A stretch of 64,000 nt of DNA from Rhodococcus_G sp042879035 (GCF_042879035.1 NZ_JBIAOU010000004.1:1-64000), one strand, 5' to 3'. Positions 26,074 through 35,569 are shown, numbered from the stretch's first letter. Made by a program: numbers and translations. Notes: a model not told the origin generated them from the sequence alone.

Positions 26074-27042
26074 GTGGGAGTCGGTGGTCTGACCAACCCG
26101 CTGCGGCCGGCGATCCTGGCCGCGGCCCGGTCGCCGCGGATGAAGTCCGCGATCACGCACGCCCCCGGTACCCGTGCGCTGGTCACCCGGTTCGTCGCGG
26201 GCGAGCAGCGTGGCGACGCCCTCGCGGCGGCGAGGGAGCTGCTCGACTCGGGGCGGATGGTGAGCATCGACCACCTGGGGGAGGACACCACCGACCTCGC
26301 CCAGGCGCGCGCGACGGTGGCCGAATATCGTTCCCTGCTGGCCGAACTCGGCGATCTGGCCCCGGCACGCGGCTCGGGTCCGCGGCCGCTGGAGGTGTCG
26401 GTGAAGTTGTCCGCGCTCGGTCAGGCGCTGCCGGAGGACGGGGAGAAGATCGCCCTCGACCACGCTCGTGAACTGTGCGCGGTGGCCCAGGACGCCGGGG
26501 TGTGGGTGACGATCGACGCCGAGGACCACCGCACCACCGACTCGACCCTCGCGATCGTCGCCGCACTGCGCGCCGACTTCCCGTGGCTGGGTGCGGTGCT
26601 GCAGGCGTACCTGCGGCGCACCGAGGCGGACTGCCGTGACCTCTCCGGATCGGGATCGCGAATCCGCCTGTGCAAGGGCGCTTACCGGGAGCCGGAGTCC
26701 GTGGCGTACCAGTCGCCCGCGGAGGTGGACGCGTCGTACCTGCGGTGCCTGAGGATCCTCATGGAGGGCGACGGCTACCCGATGGTCGCCTCCCACGACC
26801 CCGCGATGATCGACGCCGCGGGGGCGGGCGCCCGTCGGGTGGGCCGCGGCCCCGACGAATTCGAACACCAGATGCTGTACGGGATCCGCGACGTCGAGCA
26901 GCAGCGGCTGGCGGACGCGGGTGCCCGGATGCGGGTGTACGTGCCCTACGGGTCGCAGTGGTACGGATACTTCATGCGCCGCCTCGCCGAACGCCCGGCG
27001 AACCTCACGTTCTTCATGCGTCAGCTCGTGAGCAGGCGGTGA
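26074..27042 (+). CDS. putB: proline dehydrogenase (monofunctional)
   Basis: The 322-residue TIM-barrel flavoenzyme contains VSVKLSALG, the barrel strands TIDAEDHRTTD and AVLQAYLRRTEAD, and the C-terminal signature FEHQMLYGIRDVEQ and YVPYGSQWYGYFMRRLAERPAN. It oxidises proline to pyrroline-5-carboxylate and passes electrons to the quinone pool. It is coupled to the upstream dehydrogenase. The GTG start gives the expected length. Confidence 0.95.
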   Translation: MGVGGLTNPLRPAILAAARSPRMKSAITHAPGTRALVTRFVAGEQRGDALAAARELLDSGRMVSIDHLGEDTTDLAQARATVAEYRSLLAELGDLAPARGSGPRPLEVSVKLSALGQALPEDGEKIALDHARELCAVAQDAGVWVTIDAEDHRTTDSTLAIVAALRADFPWLGAVLQAYLRRTEADCRDLSGSGSRIRLCKGAYREPESVAYQSPAEVDASYLRCLRILMEGDGYPMVASHDPAMIDAAGAGARRVGRGPDEFEHQMLYGIRDVEQQRLADAGARMRVYVPYGSQWYGYFMRRLAERPANLTFFMRQLVSRR

Positions 27043-27066
27043 CCGCGGTGTGAGAGTCTGGCACCC

Positions 27067-28464
27067 GTGCTGCTGCGTTCACTGAACCCCCTCGCCGTCG
27101 CCCGGGGCGACGACCTGCCCGACGCCGTGCGGATCGACGGGCACTCGTTGTCCCGCAGCGACATCGTCGGCGGTGCCGGCGCGCTGGCCCGGCGCATCGC
27201 CGGCGCCGAACGGGTCGCGGTGCTCGCCGAACCGACCGCCAACACGGTCATCGCGATCGTCGCGTGCCTGTTCGCCGGGGTCACGGTCGTGCCGGTGCCG
27301 CCGGACTCCGGGCCCGCCGAGCTCGCGCACATCCTGTCGGACTCGGGTGCGCAGGCCTGGCTGGGCAAGGCCCCCGAGGGGAGCAGCCTGCCGGTGGTGC
27401 CGGTGCGTCTGCACGCCCGGGACTGGCACGGGCATCCGGAGCCGCATCCCGGGTCGATCGCGTTCGTGCTCTACACCTCCGGCACCACGGGCGCCCCCAA
27501 GGGCGTGCTGCTGTCGCGCGGCGCCGTCGCGGCCGGTCTCGACGCGCTCGCCGACGCATGGCAGTGGACGGAGAACGACACCCTGGTTCACGGGCTGCCG
27601 CTGTTCCACGTGCACGGCCTGATCCTCGGCCTGCTCGGACCGCTGCGGGTCGGCAGCCGTCTCGTCCACACCGGCAAGCCGACCCCGGCCGCCTACGCCG
27701 AGGCCGGCGGCACCCTGTACTTCGGCGTCCCCACCGTCTGGTCCCGGGTCGTCGAGGACGAGGAGTCCGCGCGGGCGCTGTCCGGGGCCCGGCTGCTGGT
27801 CTCCGGCAGCGCACCGCTGCCGGTGCCGGTGTTCGGCAGGCTCGCCGCGCTGACCGGTCTCACACCGATCGAGCGGTACGGGATGAGCGAGACGATGATC
27901 ACGCTCAGCACCCGCGCCGACGGTGAACGGCGTCCCGGGTGGGTGGGACAGCCCGTCGAGGGCGTGCAGACCCGCCTCGTCGCGGAGGACGGCACGATCG
28001 TCCCGCACGACGGCGAGTCGATCGGCGGCCTGCAGGTGCGCGGCCCGATGCTGTTCGACGGCTACCTGAACCGGCCCGACGCGACCGCCGAATCGTGGAC
28101 GGAGGACGGCTGGTTCGTGACCGGCGACGTCGCCGCGATCGACGAGGGCGGCTTCCACCGGATCGTGGGCCGGGCGTCGACGGACCTGATCAAGTCGGGC
28201 GGCTACCGGATCGGCGCGGGCGAGGTCGAAACCAGTCTCCTCGGGCATCCGAGCGTCAAGGAGGTCGCCGTCGTCGGACTGCCCGACGACGATCTCGGAC
28301 AGCGGATCGTGGCGTTCGTCGTCGGGGACGGCGTCGACCCGGACGCGCTGATCGCGCACGTCGCGGGGGAACTGTCGGTGCACAAGCGTCCGCGCGAGGT
28401 CCGCGTCGTGGACTCGTTGCCGCGCAACGCGATGGGCAAGGTACAGAAGAAGTTGCTGGGCTGA
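27067..28464 (+). CDS. fadD36: AMP-forming acyl-CoA synthetase, FadD36-like
   Basis: The adenylation motif YTSGTTGAPKGV (about residue 138), RYGMSETM and the C-terminal GWFVTGDVA, IKSGGYRIGAGEVE and lysine motif (NAMGKVQKKL) define an ANL acyl-CoA ligase. The short 465-residue length resembles FadD36/malonyl-CoA-synthetase-type enzymes, which lack the long N-terminus of many FadD proteins; the substrate is probably a short or branched acid. The start is GTG with a -10-like GAGTCT about seven bases upstream. The place agrees with Rv1193c. Confidence 0.85.
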   Translation: MLLRSLNPLAVARGDDLPDAVRIDGHSLSRSDIVGGAGALARRIAGAERVAVLAEPTANTVIAIVACLFAGVTVVPVPPDSGPAELAHILSDSGAQAWLGKAPEGSSLPVVPVRLHARDWHGHPEPHPGSIAFVLYTSGTTGAPKGVLLSRGAVAAGLDALADAWQWTENDTLVHGLPLFHVHGLILGLLGPLRVGSRLVHTGKPTPAAYAEAGGTLYFGVPTVWSRVVEDEESARALSGARLLVSGSAPLPVPVFGRLAALTGLTPIERYGMSETMITLSTRADGERRPGWVGQPVEGVQTRLVAEDGTIVPHDGESIGGLQVRGPMLFDGYLNRPDATAESWTEDGWFVTGDVAAIDEGGFHRIVGRASTDLIKSGGYRIGAGEVETSLLGHPSVKEVAVVGLPDDDLGQRIVAFVVGDGVDPDALIAHVAGELSVHKRPREVRVVDSLPRNAMGKVQKKLLG

Positions 28465-28511
28465 GCGAGTCGCCTGCGGGTGATGTGCCGTCCGGACTAG
28501 CCTCGACAGAC

Positions 28512-29537
28512 ATGAGCCTGCCTGCCGAGAACATGCGCGTCGTGCTCGCCTCCCGGCCCGTCGGCGAGCCGACGGCGTCCGACTTCCGGATCGAGACGGC
28601 ACCGCTGCCGGTGCCGAAGGAGGGCGATCTGCTGCTCGAGACCCTGTACCTGTCACTCGACCCGTACATGCGGGGCCGGATGAGCGCGGCCGAGTCGTAC
28701 GCGGATCCGGTCGAGGTCGGTGCGGTGATGGTCGGCGGCACCGTGTGCCGGGTACTCGAGTCCAAGGCGCAGGGCTTCGCGGCCGGCGACGTGGTGCTGT
28801 CGTTCTCCGGCTGGCAGACGCACTCGGTCGCCGACGCCCGGCACGTGCGCCGCCTGGACCCGAAGGCGGCGCCGGTGCAGACCGCGCTCGGCGTCCTCGG
28901 GATGCCGGGATTCACCGCGTACGCGGGTCTGCTGCAGATCGGGCGACCCAAGCACGGCGAGACGGTCGTCGTGGCGGCGGCCACCGGGCCCGTCGGCTCC
29001 GCGGTCGGGCAGATCGCGAAGATCAAGGGGGCCCGTGCCGTCGGCATCGCCGGCGGTCCCGAGAAGTGCGCACACCTGGCGGAACTCGGATTCGACGCCG
29101 CCCTCGACCACCACGCCCCCGACTTCGAAGAACGGCTCGCCGCCGCCTGCCCGGCCGGTGTCGACGTCTACTTCGAGAACGTCGGCGGCAAGGTGTGGGA
29201 CGCGGTGCTCCCGCTGCTCAACACCTACGCCCGCGTGCCGGTGTGCGGCCTGGTCGCCTACTACAACGCGACCGCCCCGGCGGAGGGGCCGGACCGCACG
29301 CCGGCGTTGCTGAGCCGGATCCTGACCAAGAGCCTGACACTGCGCGGGTTCATCCAGTCGGAGTTCGTCAAGGACCACTACGTGCACTTCCTCGCCGACA
29401 TGTCCGGGTGGGTGCGGGAGGGCCGGGTCAAGTACCGCGAGGACGTCGTCGACGGACTGGAGTACGCGCCGAGCGCCTTCATCGGACTGTTGAACGGCCA
29501 GAATTTCGGCAAGCTGCTGATCAAGGTCGCCGAATGA
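28512..29537 (+). CDS. NADP-dependent MDR oxidoreductase (leukotriene B4 dehydrogenase / CurA-like)
   Basis: The zinc-free medium-chain fold is shown by LSLDPYMRGRM, the nucleotide-binding AAATGPVGSAVGQIAKIKGARAVG and FENVGGKVWDAVLPLL, as in LTD/CurA/alkenal reductases that reduce conjugated double bonds with NADPH. At 342 residues it is full length. A TAGCCT -10 lies eight bases before ATG 28512 (28498-28503), so the transcript is probably leaderless. The next gene starts within its stop codon. Confidence 0.88.
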   Translation: MSLPAENMRVVLASRPVGEPTASDFRIETAPLPVPKEGDLLLETLYLSLDPYMRGRMSAAESYADPVEVGAVMVGGTVCRVLESKAQGFAAGDVVLSFSGWQTHSVADARHVRRLDPKAAPVQTALGVLGMPGFTAYAGLLQIGRPKHGETVVVAAATGPVGSAVGQIAKIKGARAVGIAGGPEKCAHLAELGFDAALDHHAPDFEERLAAACPAGVDVYFENVGGKVWDAVLPLLNTYARVPVCGLVAYYNATAPAEGPDRTPALLSRILTKSLTLRGFIQSEFVKDHYVHFLADMSGWVREGRVKYREDVVDGLEYAPSAFIGLLNGQNFGKLLIKVAE

Positions 29538-29893
29538 CCCACGCCGCGCGGCGGGACCCGCGCGTCACGACCGGCCCACTCGACGCCCTGGCCTTCCTGC
29601 TGGAGCTGACGATGCTGACCGTCCTCGCCCTGGCGGGCGCCACGGTCGGCGAGTCGACCCCGGTCCGGGTCCTCGCCGCGATCGCTCTGCCGACCGCGGC
29701 CGCCGCGGTGTGGGCGGTGTGGATGGCGCCGACGTCGGCGCGCCGGCTGCCGAATCCGCGCCGGCTCGCCGTCCAGGTCTCCCTGTTCGCGGTGACCGGG
29801 ATGCTCGCCGCGGTGTTCCTCGCCGCGTGGGTGGGGGCGCTGTTCTTCCTCTCCGCCACTGCGGTTTTCGCGGTGCTGGCGAGCCGGCGCTGA
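29534..29893 (+). CDS. YrdB/DUF2568-family membrane protein
   Basis: The 119-residue protein has four predicted helices (residues about 18-40, 45-66, 78-98, 100-117) and the family-like segments LAFLLELTMLTVLA and WAVWMAPTSARRLPNPRRLAVQ. The ATG overlaps the stop of the oxidoreductase by four bases. Family members have no established function. Confidence 0.78.
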   Translation: MTHAARRDPRVTTGPLDALAFLLELTMLTVLALAGATVGESTPVRVLAAIALPTAAAAVWAVWMAPTSARRLPNPRRLAVQVSLFAVTGMLAAVFLAAWVGALFFLSATAVFAVLASRR

Positions 29894-29904
29894 TCCGTCG
29901 GTGC

Positions 29905-30942
29905 TCAGTCGAACGTGACGACGACCTTGTCGGCGACGCCGGGGTTCTGCGCCAGCTCGAGTGCCTCCAGCGCCTTGTCGTACGGCAGCACGTCGCTGAC
30001 GATGACCGCGTACTTCTCCCAGTTCTCGACGATGTCCTCGGTGACCTCGAAGATCTCCGTCGGATAGCCCATCGCCCACACCAGGGTCAGCTCGGAGGTG
30101 AGGATGCCACCGAAGTCGAGCTCGACCGGCTTCTTGTGGACCGCGACGATGCCGAGGGTGGCACCGTGCTTGGCGATGCTCGCGGCGGTCTGCGGTACCG
30201 AGGGGGCGCCCGCGGCGTCGAGGAACACGTCCGTGCCGACCCGCTCTCCGCGCACCCAGGCGCTCGCGCCGTCACCGTGCAGCTCCTGCAGCCGCGCGAC
30301 GAGGTCCTCCTCGGCGGAGTTGATCACCGCGTCCGCGCCCACGCGCAGGGCCTTCTCGAGCCGCGACGGCACGATGTCGACGACCACGACGTGGCTCGCT
30401 CCGCGGCGCCGGTAGCCGAGGACCGCGCCGAGTCCGATCGGACCGGCACCGAAGACCACGACCTTGTCACCGGCTTTCGGCTCGGTGCGGTTGACCGCGT
30501 GAGCGGCCACGGCCATCGGCTCGTTCAGCGCGGCGACCTCCCACGGGATGTGCTTCGGGATCGACTTGAGCTGATGATTCGGCTGGAAGTCCTTCACCAG
30601 CACGTACTCCGACAGCGCGCCCTGGGCGCCGCCGGAACCGAGCAGTCCGTCCGTGAAGACCATGGTGTCGACCACCACGTGGTCGCCGACCTCGATGCCG
30701 CTGACGTCCGCGCCGAGCGCCGCGATCTCGGAGCCCAGCTCGACGACCTCGCCGGCGGGCTCGTGGCCGAGGGGCTGGGCCCCTTCGCTCAGACCCATCC
30801 CACCGTTCTTCGTGTACAGCGCGTCGGACCCGCAGATCCCGCATGCCTTGATCTTCACCAGCACGTCGCGCGCTCCGGGCGTCGGCTTGTCCACCTCGAC
30901 CCAGCTGTTGGTGCCAGGGGCGGTGATGCGAACGGACTTCAT
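29905..30942 (-). CDS. zinc-dependent alcohol / polyol dehydrogenase (MDR)
   Basis: The catalytic zinc site is visible (CGICGSD about residue 35, GHEPAGEVVELG) and the Rossmann motif is GAGPIGLGAVLGYRRRGA. The four-cysteine structural-zinc loop of classical alcohol dehydrogenases is absent (SGGAQGALSEY in that region). That fits the threonine/butanediol/sorbitol-type branch. The substrate is unknown. ATG 30942 has a perfect AGGAGG upstream. The gene stands alone behind the kynurenine operon. Confidence 0.87.
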   Translation of the reverse strand: MKSVRITAPGTNSWVEVDKPTPGARDVLVKIKACGICGSDALYTKNGGMGLSEGAQPLGHEPAGEVVELGSEIAALGADVSGIEVGDHVVVDTMVFTDGLLGSGGAQGALSEYVLVKDFQPNHQLKSIPKHIPWEVAALNEPMAVAAHAVNRTEPKAGDKVVVFGAGPIGLGAVLGYRRRGASHVVVVDIVPSRLEKALRVGADAVINSAEEDLVARLQELHGDGASAWVRGERVGTDVFLDAAGAPSVPQTAASIAKHGATLGIVAVHKKPVELDFGGILTSELTLVWAMGYPTEIFEVTEDIVENWEKYAVIVSDVLPYDKALEALELAQNPGVADKVVVTFD

Positions 30943-31083
30943 GGAACCTCCTGGGGATGTACACACCGTTGTGGTGTCACACAGAGCCATGATGAATGAT
31001 CGTCGGCGGGCAAATCCACGCCGCCTTCCACCAGACGGATCGGACGCTTGCATCCCGTTGCGCGCTCGGCCGTGGGTGGCACG

Positions 31084-32310
31084 TCAGGGCCCGAGGTGTC
31101 CCAGCTCGCCCGCGATCGCGCGGATTCCGGTGAGCACCTCGGCGAAGCACGTGCTCAGCGGGCTGGGGCCGAGTCGCAGTCCCTGCGGCGCCCGGAAGTC
31201 GGGAATCACGCCGCGAGACCACAAGCGCGGCAGTATCTCCCGGAATCGGGGATGGTCCAGCGTGACGTGGCCGCCGCGGCGCTCCGGGTCCAGGGGTGAG
31301 GCGATCCGCACCCGCGGCAGCAGTGCCCCGGTCAGTTCGATCACGTACTCGGTCAACCGCACCGACTTCGTGCGGACCGCCTCGATGCCGGCCTGGTCGA
31401 TCAGGTCGACCGTCGACTGCATCGCGATCATCCCGAGTACGGCGGGCGTGCCACTGACGACCCTCCGAATCCCTTCGGCGGGGACGTAACCCGGGCCCAT
31501 CTCGAACGGGTCCCGGCGGCCCATCCATCCCCACACCGGTTGCACGAACTCGCCGAGGTGGTCGGCGCGGACGTAGGCGAACGCGGGTGAGCCGGGTCCG
31601 CCGCACAGGTACTTGTAGGTGCAGCCGACGGCGAAATCGACTCGCCAGCGGTCGAGTTCGACGGGGACGCTGCCGACCGAGTGGCACAGGTCCCACAGCA
31701 CCAGGGCGCCGACCTCGTGGGCGGCGCGGGTGATCGCCTCGGCGTCGGCGAGGTACCCCGACCGGTACGCGACGTGGCTGAGCACCACCAGGGCGGTGCG
31801 TTCGGTCACGGCCTCCCGCGCCGCGTCCGGGTCCACCCCGGAGGCCGGATCCACCCGGATCCACCGCAATTCGAGGCCGAGCTCGGCGGCGATGCCCTCG
31901 AGGACGTACCGGTCGGTGGGGAAGTTGTCGGTGTCGAGGACGATCTCGGTGCGGTCGGGCCGCATGGCCAGCGCACCGCGGGCCAGTTTGTACAGCAGGA
32001 CGGTCGTGGAGTCGCCGATCGTCGTCTGTCCGGGTGCCGCACCGAGGGCCACCGCGCCGAGCCGGTCGCCGATCGTCAGGGGCAGGTCGAACCACTGCTC
32101 GTCCCATCCGCGGATCAACCGGCCCGACCACTGCGCCACCGCCACCGTGATCGCCTCGGCCGCCGCGATCGTCGGCCGTCCGAGCGAGTTCCCGTCCAGG
32201 TAGGAGACAACGTCGGTGTCGTCCACGCCGTGGAACAGGGCCCGGTACCCGCGCAGGGGATCGGCGTCGTCGCGGGCGCGCGCGTCGGTGTCGAGAGCGT
32301 CGGTGCTCAC
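31084..32310 (-). CDS. kynU: kynureninase
   Basis: This PLP enzyme shows the kynureninase features SYLDGNSLGRP at the N-terminus, WDLCHSVGSVPVEL around the cofactor Asp, and the lysine in VGCTYKYLCGGPGSP. It cleaves kynurenine to anthranilate and alanine. At 408 residues it is full length. Its GTG overlaps the stop of the upstream amidohydrolase by four bases, making it the last gene of the operon with kynA. Confidence 0.94.
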   Translation of the reverse strand: MSTDALDTDARARDDADPLRGYRALFHGVDDTDVVSYLDGNSLGRPTIAAAEAITVAVAQWSGRLIRGWDEQWFDLPLTIGDRLGAVALGAAPGQTTIGDSTTVLLYKLARGALAMRPDRTEIVLDTDNFPTDRYVLEGIAAELGLELRWIRVDPASGVDPDAAREAVTERTALVVLSHVAYRSGYLADAEAITRAAHEVGALVLWDLCHSVGSVPVELDRWRVDFAVGCTYKYLCGGPGSPAFAYVRADHLGEFVQPVWGWMGRRDPFEMGPGYVPAEGIRRVVSGTPAVLGMIAMQSTVDLIDQAGIEAVRTKSVRLTEYVIELTGALLPRVRIASPLDPERRGGHVTLDHPRFREILPRLWSRGVIPDFRAPQGLRLGPSPLSTCFAEVLTGIRAIAGELGHLGP

Positions 32311-33353
32311 CGCAGGTCCTCCTCCAGGTCCACCGCCGCGACCACCTTCGCCCCGGTCAGCCAGCTCGCGAACTCGGCGTCGTCGGACGGCGGGGATCCG
32401 GGGACGACGCAGACGCGGTCCGCGCCCGCGGCGAAGCGGCGACCGGCCTCGCCGTCGATCATGGCCGCCACCACCGTGTCCCGGTCGAGTCCGGCGCCGA
32501 ACAACCCGCGGATCTCGTCGGCGTTGATCCCGAGCGGCAGGTCCCCGTTGCCGAGGTCGGTGCCGTAGCGGACGCGACCGCCCGCCGCGTGGAACCGGCG
32601 CAGATTGTCGACCGCGGTCTCCCGGTCCGGGCCGCGGTGGATGTCGAGGGTGCCGATCCACCGCATCGACGCGGCCGCGGCGCGAACGAGGGTGTCGCCC
32701 AGGCGTTCGGTCCACGGTGTGTGCGCGAGGACGTCGACGCCCGCGGCGAGCGCCCGCGCGGCCTGGCCGTCACCCTCGACGTGGGCGACGACGCCGCGGC
32801 TGAGTCGGTGCGCGGCCGTCACCAGCGCACGGAGGGTGCCGTCGTCGAGCACGGGCCCCGCGTCCGAGTTGAGGGTGATCTTGACGAAATCTGCTCCTGC
32901 GCAGACCTGTTCGGTGACCGCGGTGGCGGCGTCCTCGGGTCCGATGACGGGCCGGACGGAGCCCGCAGGGGCCCAGGGACGATCGCTCGGGTATCCGCCG
33001 GGCGCGGTCAGGAACTGTCCGGCGAACCGGATCCGGGGTCGCCCGGCTGTCGCTCGGTCCGCGGGGGAGAGCCAGGTTGCCGTCACGTCGGGGGCTGCGC
33101 CCAGGTCGTACACCTCCTCCAGGCCGCCCGCGAAAAGTGCTGCAGCGTCGACGAGTTGGAGGTGGACGTGGGCGTCGCGGAATCCGGGGAAGACGGTCCC
33201 GGCCAGTTCGAGGTCGGGCGCCGGGTCGCGGGGGTGATCCGACGCCGGTGACACCAGCCGCCCGCCTCGCAGCGAGAACCGGGTCGGCCCGGCCCACCTC
33301 CCGATCCAGGCCTCGCGCGCCGCGACCGTGACGAGGTCGCCACCCGCCCCCAC
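32307..33353 (-). CDS. amidohydrolase, candidate N-formylkynurenine hydrolase
   Basis: The metal-dependent amidohydrolase barrel is complete: DAHVHLQL (HxH), FVKITLNSDAG (bridging Lys), AHVEGDG and LAHTPW (His ligands), YGTDLGNGD (catalytic Asp). It resembles imidazolonepropionase-like members, not the alpha/beta or KynB-type formamidases. Its position between kynA and kynU, coupled to both, is exactly where a kynurenine formamidase is needed and no other candidate is present. The assignment is therefore inferred from context. GTG 33353 starts just after the kynA stop; a slightly later start is possible. Confidence 0.8.
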   Translation of the reverse strand: MGAGGDLVTVAAREAWIGRWAGPTRFSLRGGRLVSPASDHPRDPAPDLELAGTVFPGFRDAHVHLQLVDAAALFAGGLEEVYDLGAAPDVTATWLSPADRATAGRPRIRFAGQFLTAPGGYPSDRPWAPAGSVRPVIGPEDAATAVTEQVCAGADFVKITLNSDAGPVLDDGTLRALVTAAHRLSRGVVAHVEGDGQAARALAAGVDVLAHTPWTERLGDTLVRAAAASMRWIGTLDIHRGPDRETAVDNLRRFHAAGGRVRYGTDLGNGDLPLGINADEIRGLFGAGLDRDTVVAAMIDGEAGRRFAAGADRVCVVPGSPPSDDAEFASWLTGAKVVAAVDLEEDLR

Positions 33354-33354
33354 G

Positions 33355-34212
33355 TCAGCGCCCGACTTCGGTTCGGACGGCGAACAGTTCGGGAAAGAAG
33401 GTCAGGTCGAGCGCCCGCTGCAGGAACCCGACACCGCTCGATCCGCCGGTGCCGGGCTTCGTGCCGATGGTGCGCAGCACGGTCCGCATGTGCCGGAATC
33501 GCCAGAGCTGGAAGTTCTCCTCGAGGTCGACCAGTTCCTCGAACGACTCGTACGCCGCCCAGTTCTCGTGTGCGTGCTCGTAGACGTGCTTGACCAGGGG
33601 CAGCAGGTCCCGGTTCAGTGTGTACGCCGCGCGCACGTCCCGGTTCAGGGCGGAGGCGGGTACGGCGAGCCCGCTGCGGTGCAGGTGCCGCCAGAACTCG
33701 TCGTAGAGGCTCGGCTCGGCCAGCAGTCGGGACAGCAGGGCGTGCGCCTCGGGGGCGGATTCGAACACCGTCAGCATCCCGGCGTTCTTGTTTCCGAGGA
33801 TGAACTCCACCGCCCGGTACTGGTGCGACTGGAATCCGGAGGCACTTCCGAGGAAACCGCGGAACTGCGAGTACTCGGTCGGGGTCAGTGTCGCGAGCAC
33901 CGACCACTGCTCGGTCAGCGACTTCTGGATGTGCTTGACACGGGCGATGCACTTGAGTGCGATGGCGATGTCGTCTTGTGCCAGAGCAGTTTTCGCGGCC
34001 TCGAGCTCGTGCAGTGTCAGCTTGAGCCACAGTTCGCTGGTCTGGTGGGCGATGATGAACAGCAGTTCGTCGTGGTGTTCGGGGGTGCTGACCGGATGCT
34101 GCGCACCGAGCAGCGTGTCGAGGTCGAGGTAGGAGGCATAGGTCATCCGGCCGGCGAGATCGGTGACGATCCCCGGCTCGATGGCCCGAAGGTTCTCCTC
34201 GTCGGCGCCCAT
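33355..34212 (-). CDS. kynA: tryptophan 2,3-dioxygenase
   Basis: The 285-residue heme enzyme carries the conserved YLDLDTLLGAQ, DELLFIIAHQTSELWLKL, FRGFLGSASGFQSHQYR and the C-terminal FRHMRTVLRTIGTKPGTGGSSG. It opens the indole ring of tryptophan to N-formylkynurenine. It is the first gene of a leftward operon with the amidohydrolase and kynureninase, producing anthranilate. It is divergent from a flavin monooxygenase operon across a 187-base control region. Confidence 0.95.
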   Translation of the reverse strand: MGADEENLRAIEPGIVTDLAGRMTYASYLDLDTLLGAQHPVSTPEHHDELLFIIAHQTSELWLKLTLHELEAAKTALAQDDIAIALKCIARVKHIQKSLTEQWSVLATLTPTEYSQFRGFLGSASGFQSHQYRAVEFILGNKNAGMLTVFESAPEAHALLSRLLAEPSLYDEFWRHLHRSGLAVPASALNRDVRAAYTLNRDLLPLVKHVYEHAHENWAAYESFEELVDLEENFQLWRFRHMRTVLRTIGTKPGTGGSSGVGFLQRALDLTFFPELFAVRTEVGR

Positions 34213-34301
34213 GTCCCGACTCTGCCGCAGACGGCCCGGTCAGTCCAGCGGGGCGGGGCGGGTACCGCTCCGTCGCAGGTCGGGTGGCCGGTGACGACAA
34301 T

Positions 34302-34388
34302 GTCCTCTTTCGAGGACTGTTGCATCTGTGACGCCGGTCATAGTTTCTTCCGTGATGTCGCCCGGATCACGAAGGGCGTCCGGATCAC
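34302..34388. promoter_or_regulatory. inverted and direct repeats between kynA and the flavin monooxygenase operon
   Basis: GTCCTC (34302-34307) and GAGGAC (34312-34317) form a stem with loop TTTC. CGGATCAC is directly repeated at 34363-34370 and 34381-34388, 18 bases apart, just upstream of the AAGGAG ribosome site. Either could be a binding site controlling one or both operons. Confidence 0.4.
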
Positions 34389-34399
34389 AAGGAGTGACC

Positions 34400-35569
34400 A
34401 TGGATCGGTTGAAGTTCGGGATCTTCCTGGCCCCCCTGCACGCGCCCGGCCAGAACCCCACACTTCTGCTGCAGCGCGACCTGGAATTGGTGCAGCGCCT
34501 GGAGGAACTCGGCTACGACGAGGCCTGGTTCGGGGAGCACCACTCGGCGGGCTCCGAGATCTACGCATCCCCGGAGATCATGATCGCGGCCGCGGGTGAG
34601 CGGACCGAGCGGATCAAGCTCGGCACCGGCGTGACCTCGGTGTCCTACCACAATCCGCTGTGGGCGGCCGAGCGCATGATCATGCTCGACCACCTCACGC
34701 ACGGCCGGGTGATGTTCGGTCTCGGACCCGGATCGCTGCCGACCGACGCTGCGATGCTCGGCCTGTCGCAGATCGACACCCGCGAGCTGCTCGAGGAGAA
34801 CGCCGACATCATCATGCGGCTGCTGCGCGGCGAGTCGGTCACCGCCAAGACCCGCACGCACGAGCTGGTCGACGCGCAGATCCAGATGGCGCCGTACTCG
34901 TCACCGCTGTTCGACGTCGCCGTCGCCGCGGTCGCCTCGCCGACCGGATCCCGGCTGGCCGGCAAGCACGGCGTCGGACTGCTGTCGATCGCCGCGACCC
35001 TGAGCCCCGACGGCTTCAACGCGTTGCAGCACCACTGGGGCATCGTCGAGGAGTTCGCCGCCCAGTCGGGCCGCAGCGCGGAGGTGGACCGCTCGAAGTG
35101 GCGTCTGGTCGGCCCGTTCCACATCGCGGAGACGAAGGAGCAGGCGTACAAGGACGTCGAGCACGGGATCGAGCACTGGTTCAACTACTTCCAGAAGGTC
35201 GCGGCGTTCCCGCAGATGGCGGTGCTCGGCGACAACAAGCGCGAGATGATCGACTTCATCAACACCGCGGGCATCGGCGTGATCGGTACCGCGGAGGAGG
35301 CCCGCGGTCAGGTGCAGCGTCTCGTCGACCAGTCCGGTGGCTTCGGCACGCTGCTCCTCCAGGGCCACGACTGGGCGAATCCGGTTGCGACGCAGCGCTC
35401 CTTCGAACTGTTCGCGCAGGACGTCATGCCGTACTTCCAGGGTCAGGCACAGCCGCTCATCGACGCGGCGGCACGCGCCGGTCAGGCCCGCGCGGGGCAC
35501 GCGGCGGCGCATCTGCACGCCGTGGAGCACATGACCAAGAAGTACGAAGCCGAGCTCGGGCGGGTGTGA
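34400..35569 (+). CDS. LLM-class flavin-dependent monooxygenase (LimB-like)
   Basis: Luciferase-like barrel features include RLKFGIFLAPLHAPGQNPT, YDEAWFGEHHSAGSE, RIKLGTGVTSVSYHNPLWAAERM and HGRVMFGLGPGS. The 389-residue length and overall pattern resemble limonene monooxygenase and related two-component, FMNH2-using enzymes. The downstream flavin reductase fits that assignment. ATG has AAGGAG five bases upstream. The substrate is unknown; the divergent kynurenine operon suggests an aromatic amine such as anthranilate as one possibility. Confidence 0.87.
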   Translation: MDRLKFGIFLAPLHAPGQNPTLLLQRDLELVQRLEELGYDEAWFGEHHSAGSEIYASPEIMIAAAGERTERIKLGTGVTSVSYHNPLWAAERMIMLDHLTHGRVMFGLGPGSLPTDAAMLGLSQIDTRELLEENADIIMRLLRGESVTAKTRTHELVDAQIQMAPYSSPLFDVAVAAVASPTGSRLAGKHGVGLLSIAATLSPDGFNALQHHWGIVEEFAAQSGRSAEVDRSKWRLVGPFHIAETKEQAYKDVEHGIEHWFNYFQKVAAFPQMAVLGDNKREMIDFINTAGIGVIGTAEEARGQVQRLVDQSGGFGTLLLQGHDWANPVATQRSFELFAQDVMPYFQGQAQPLIDAAARAGQARAGHAAAHLHAVEHMTKKYEAELGRV

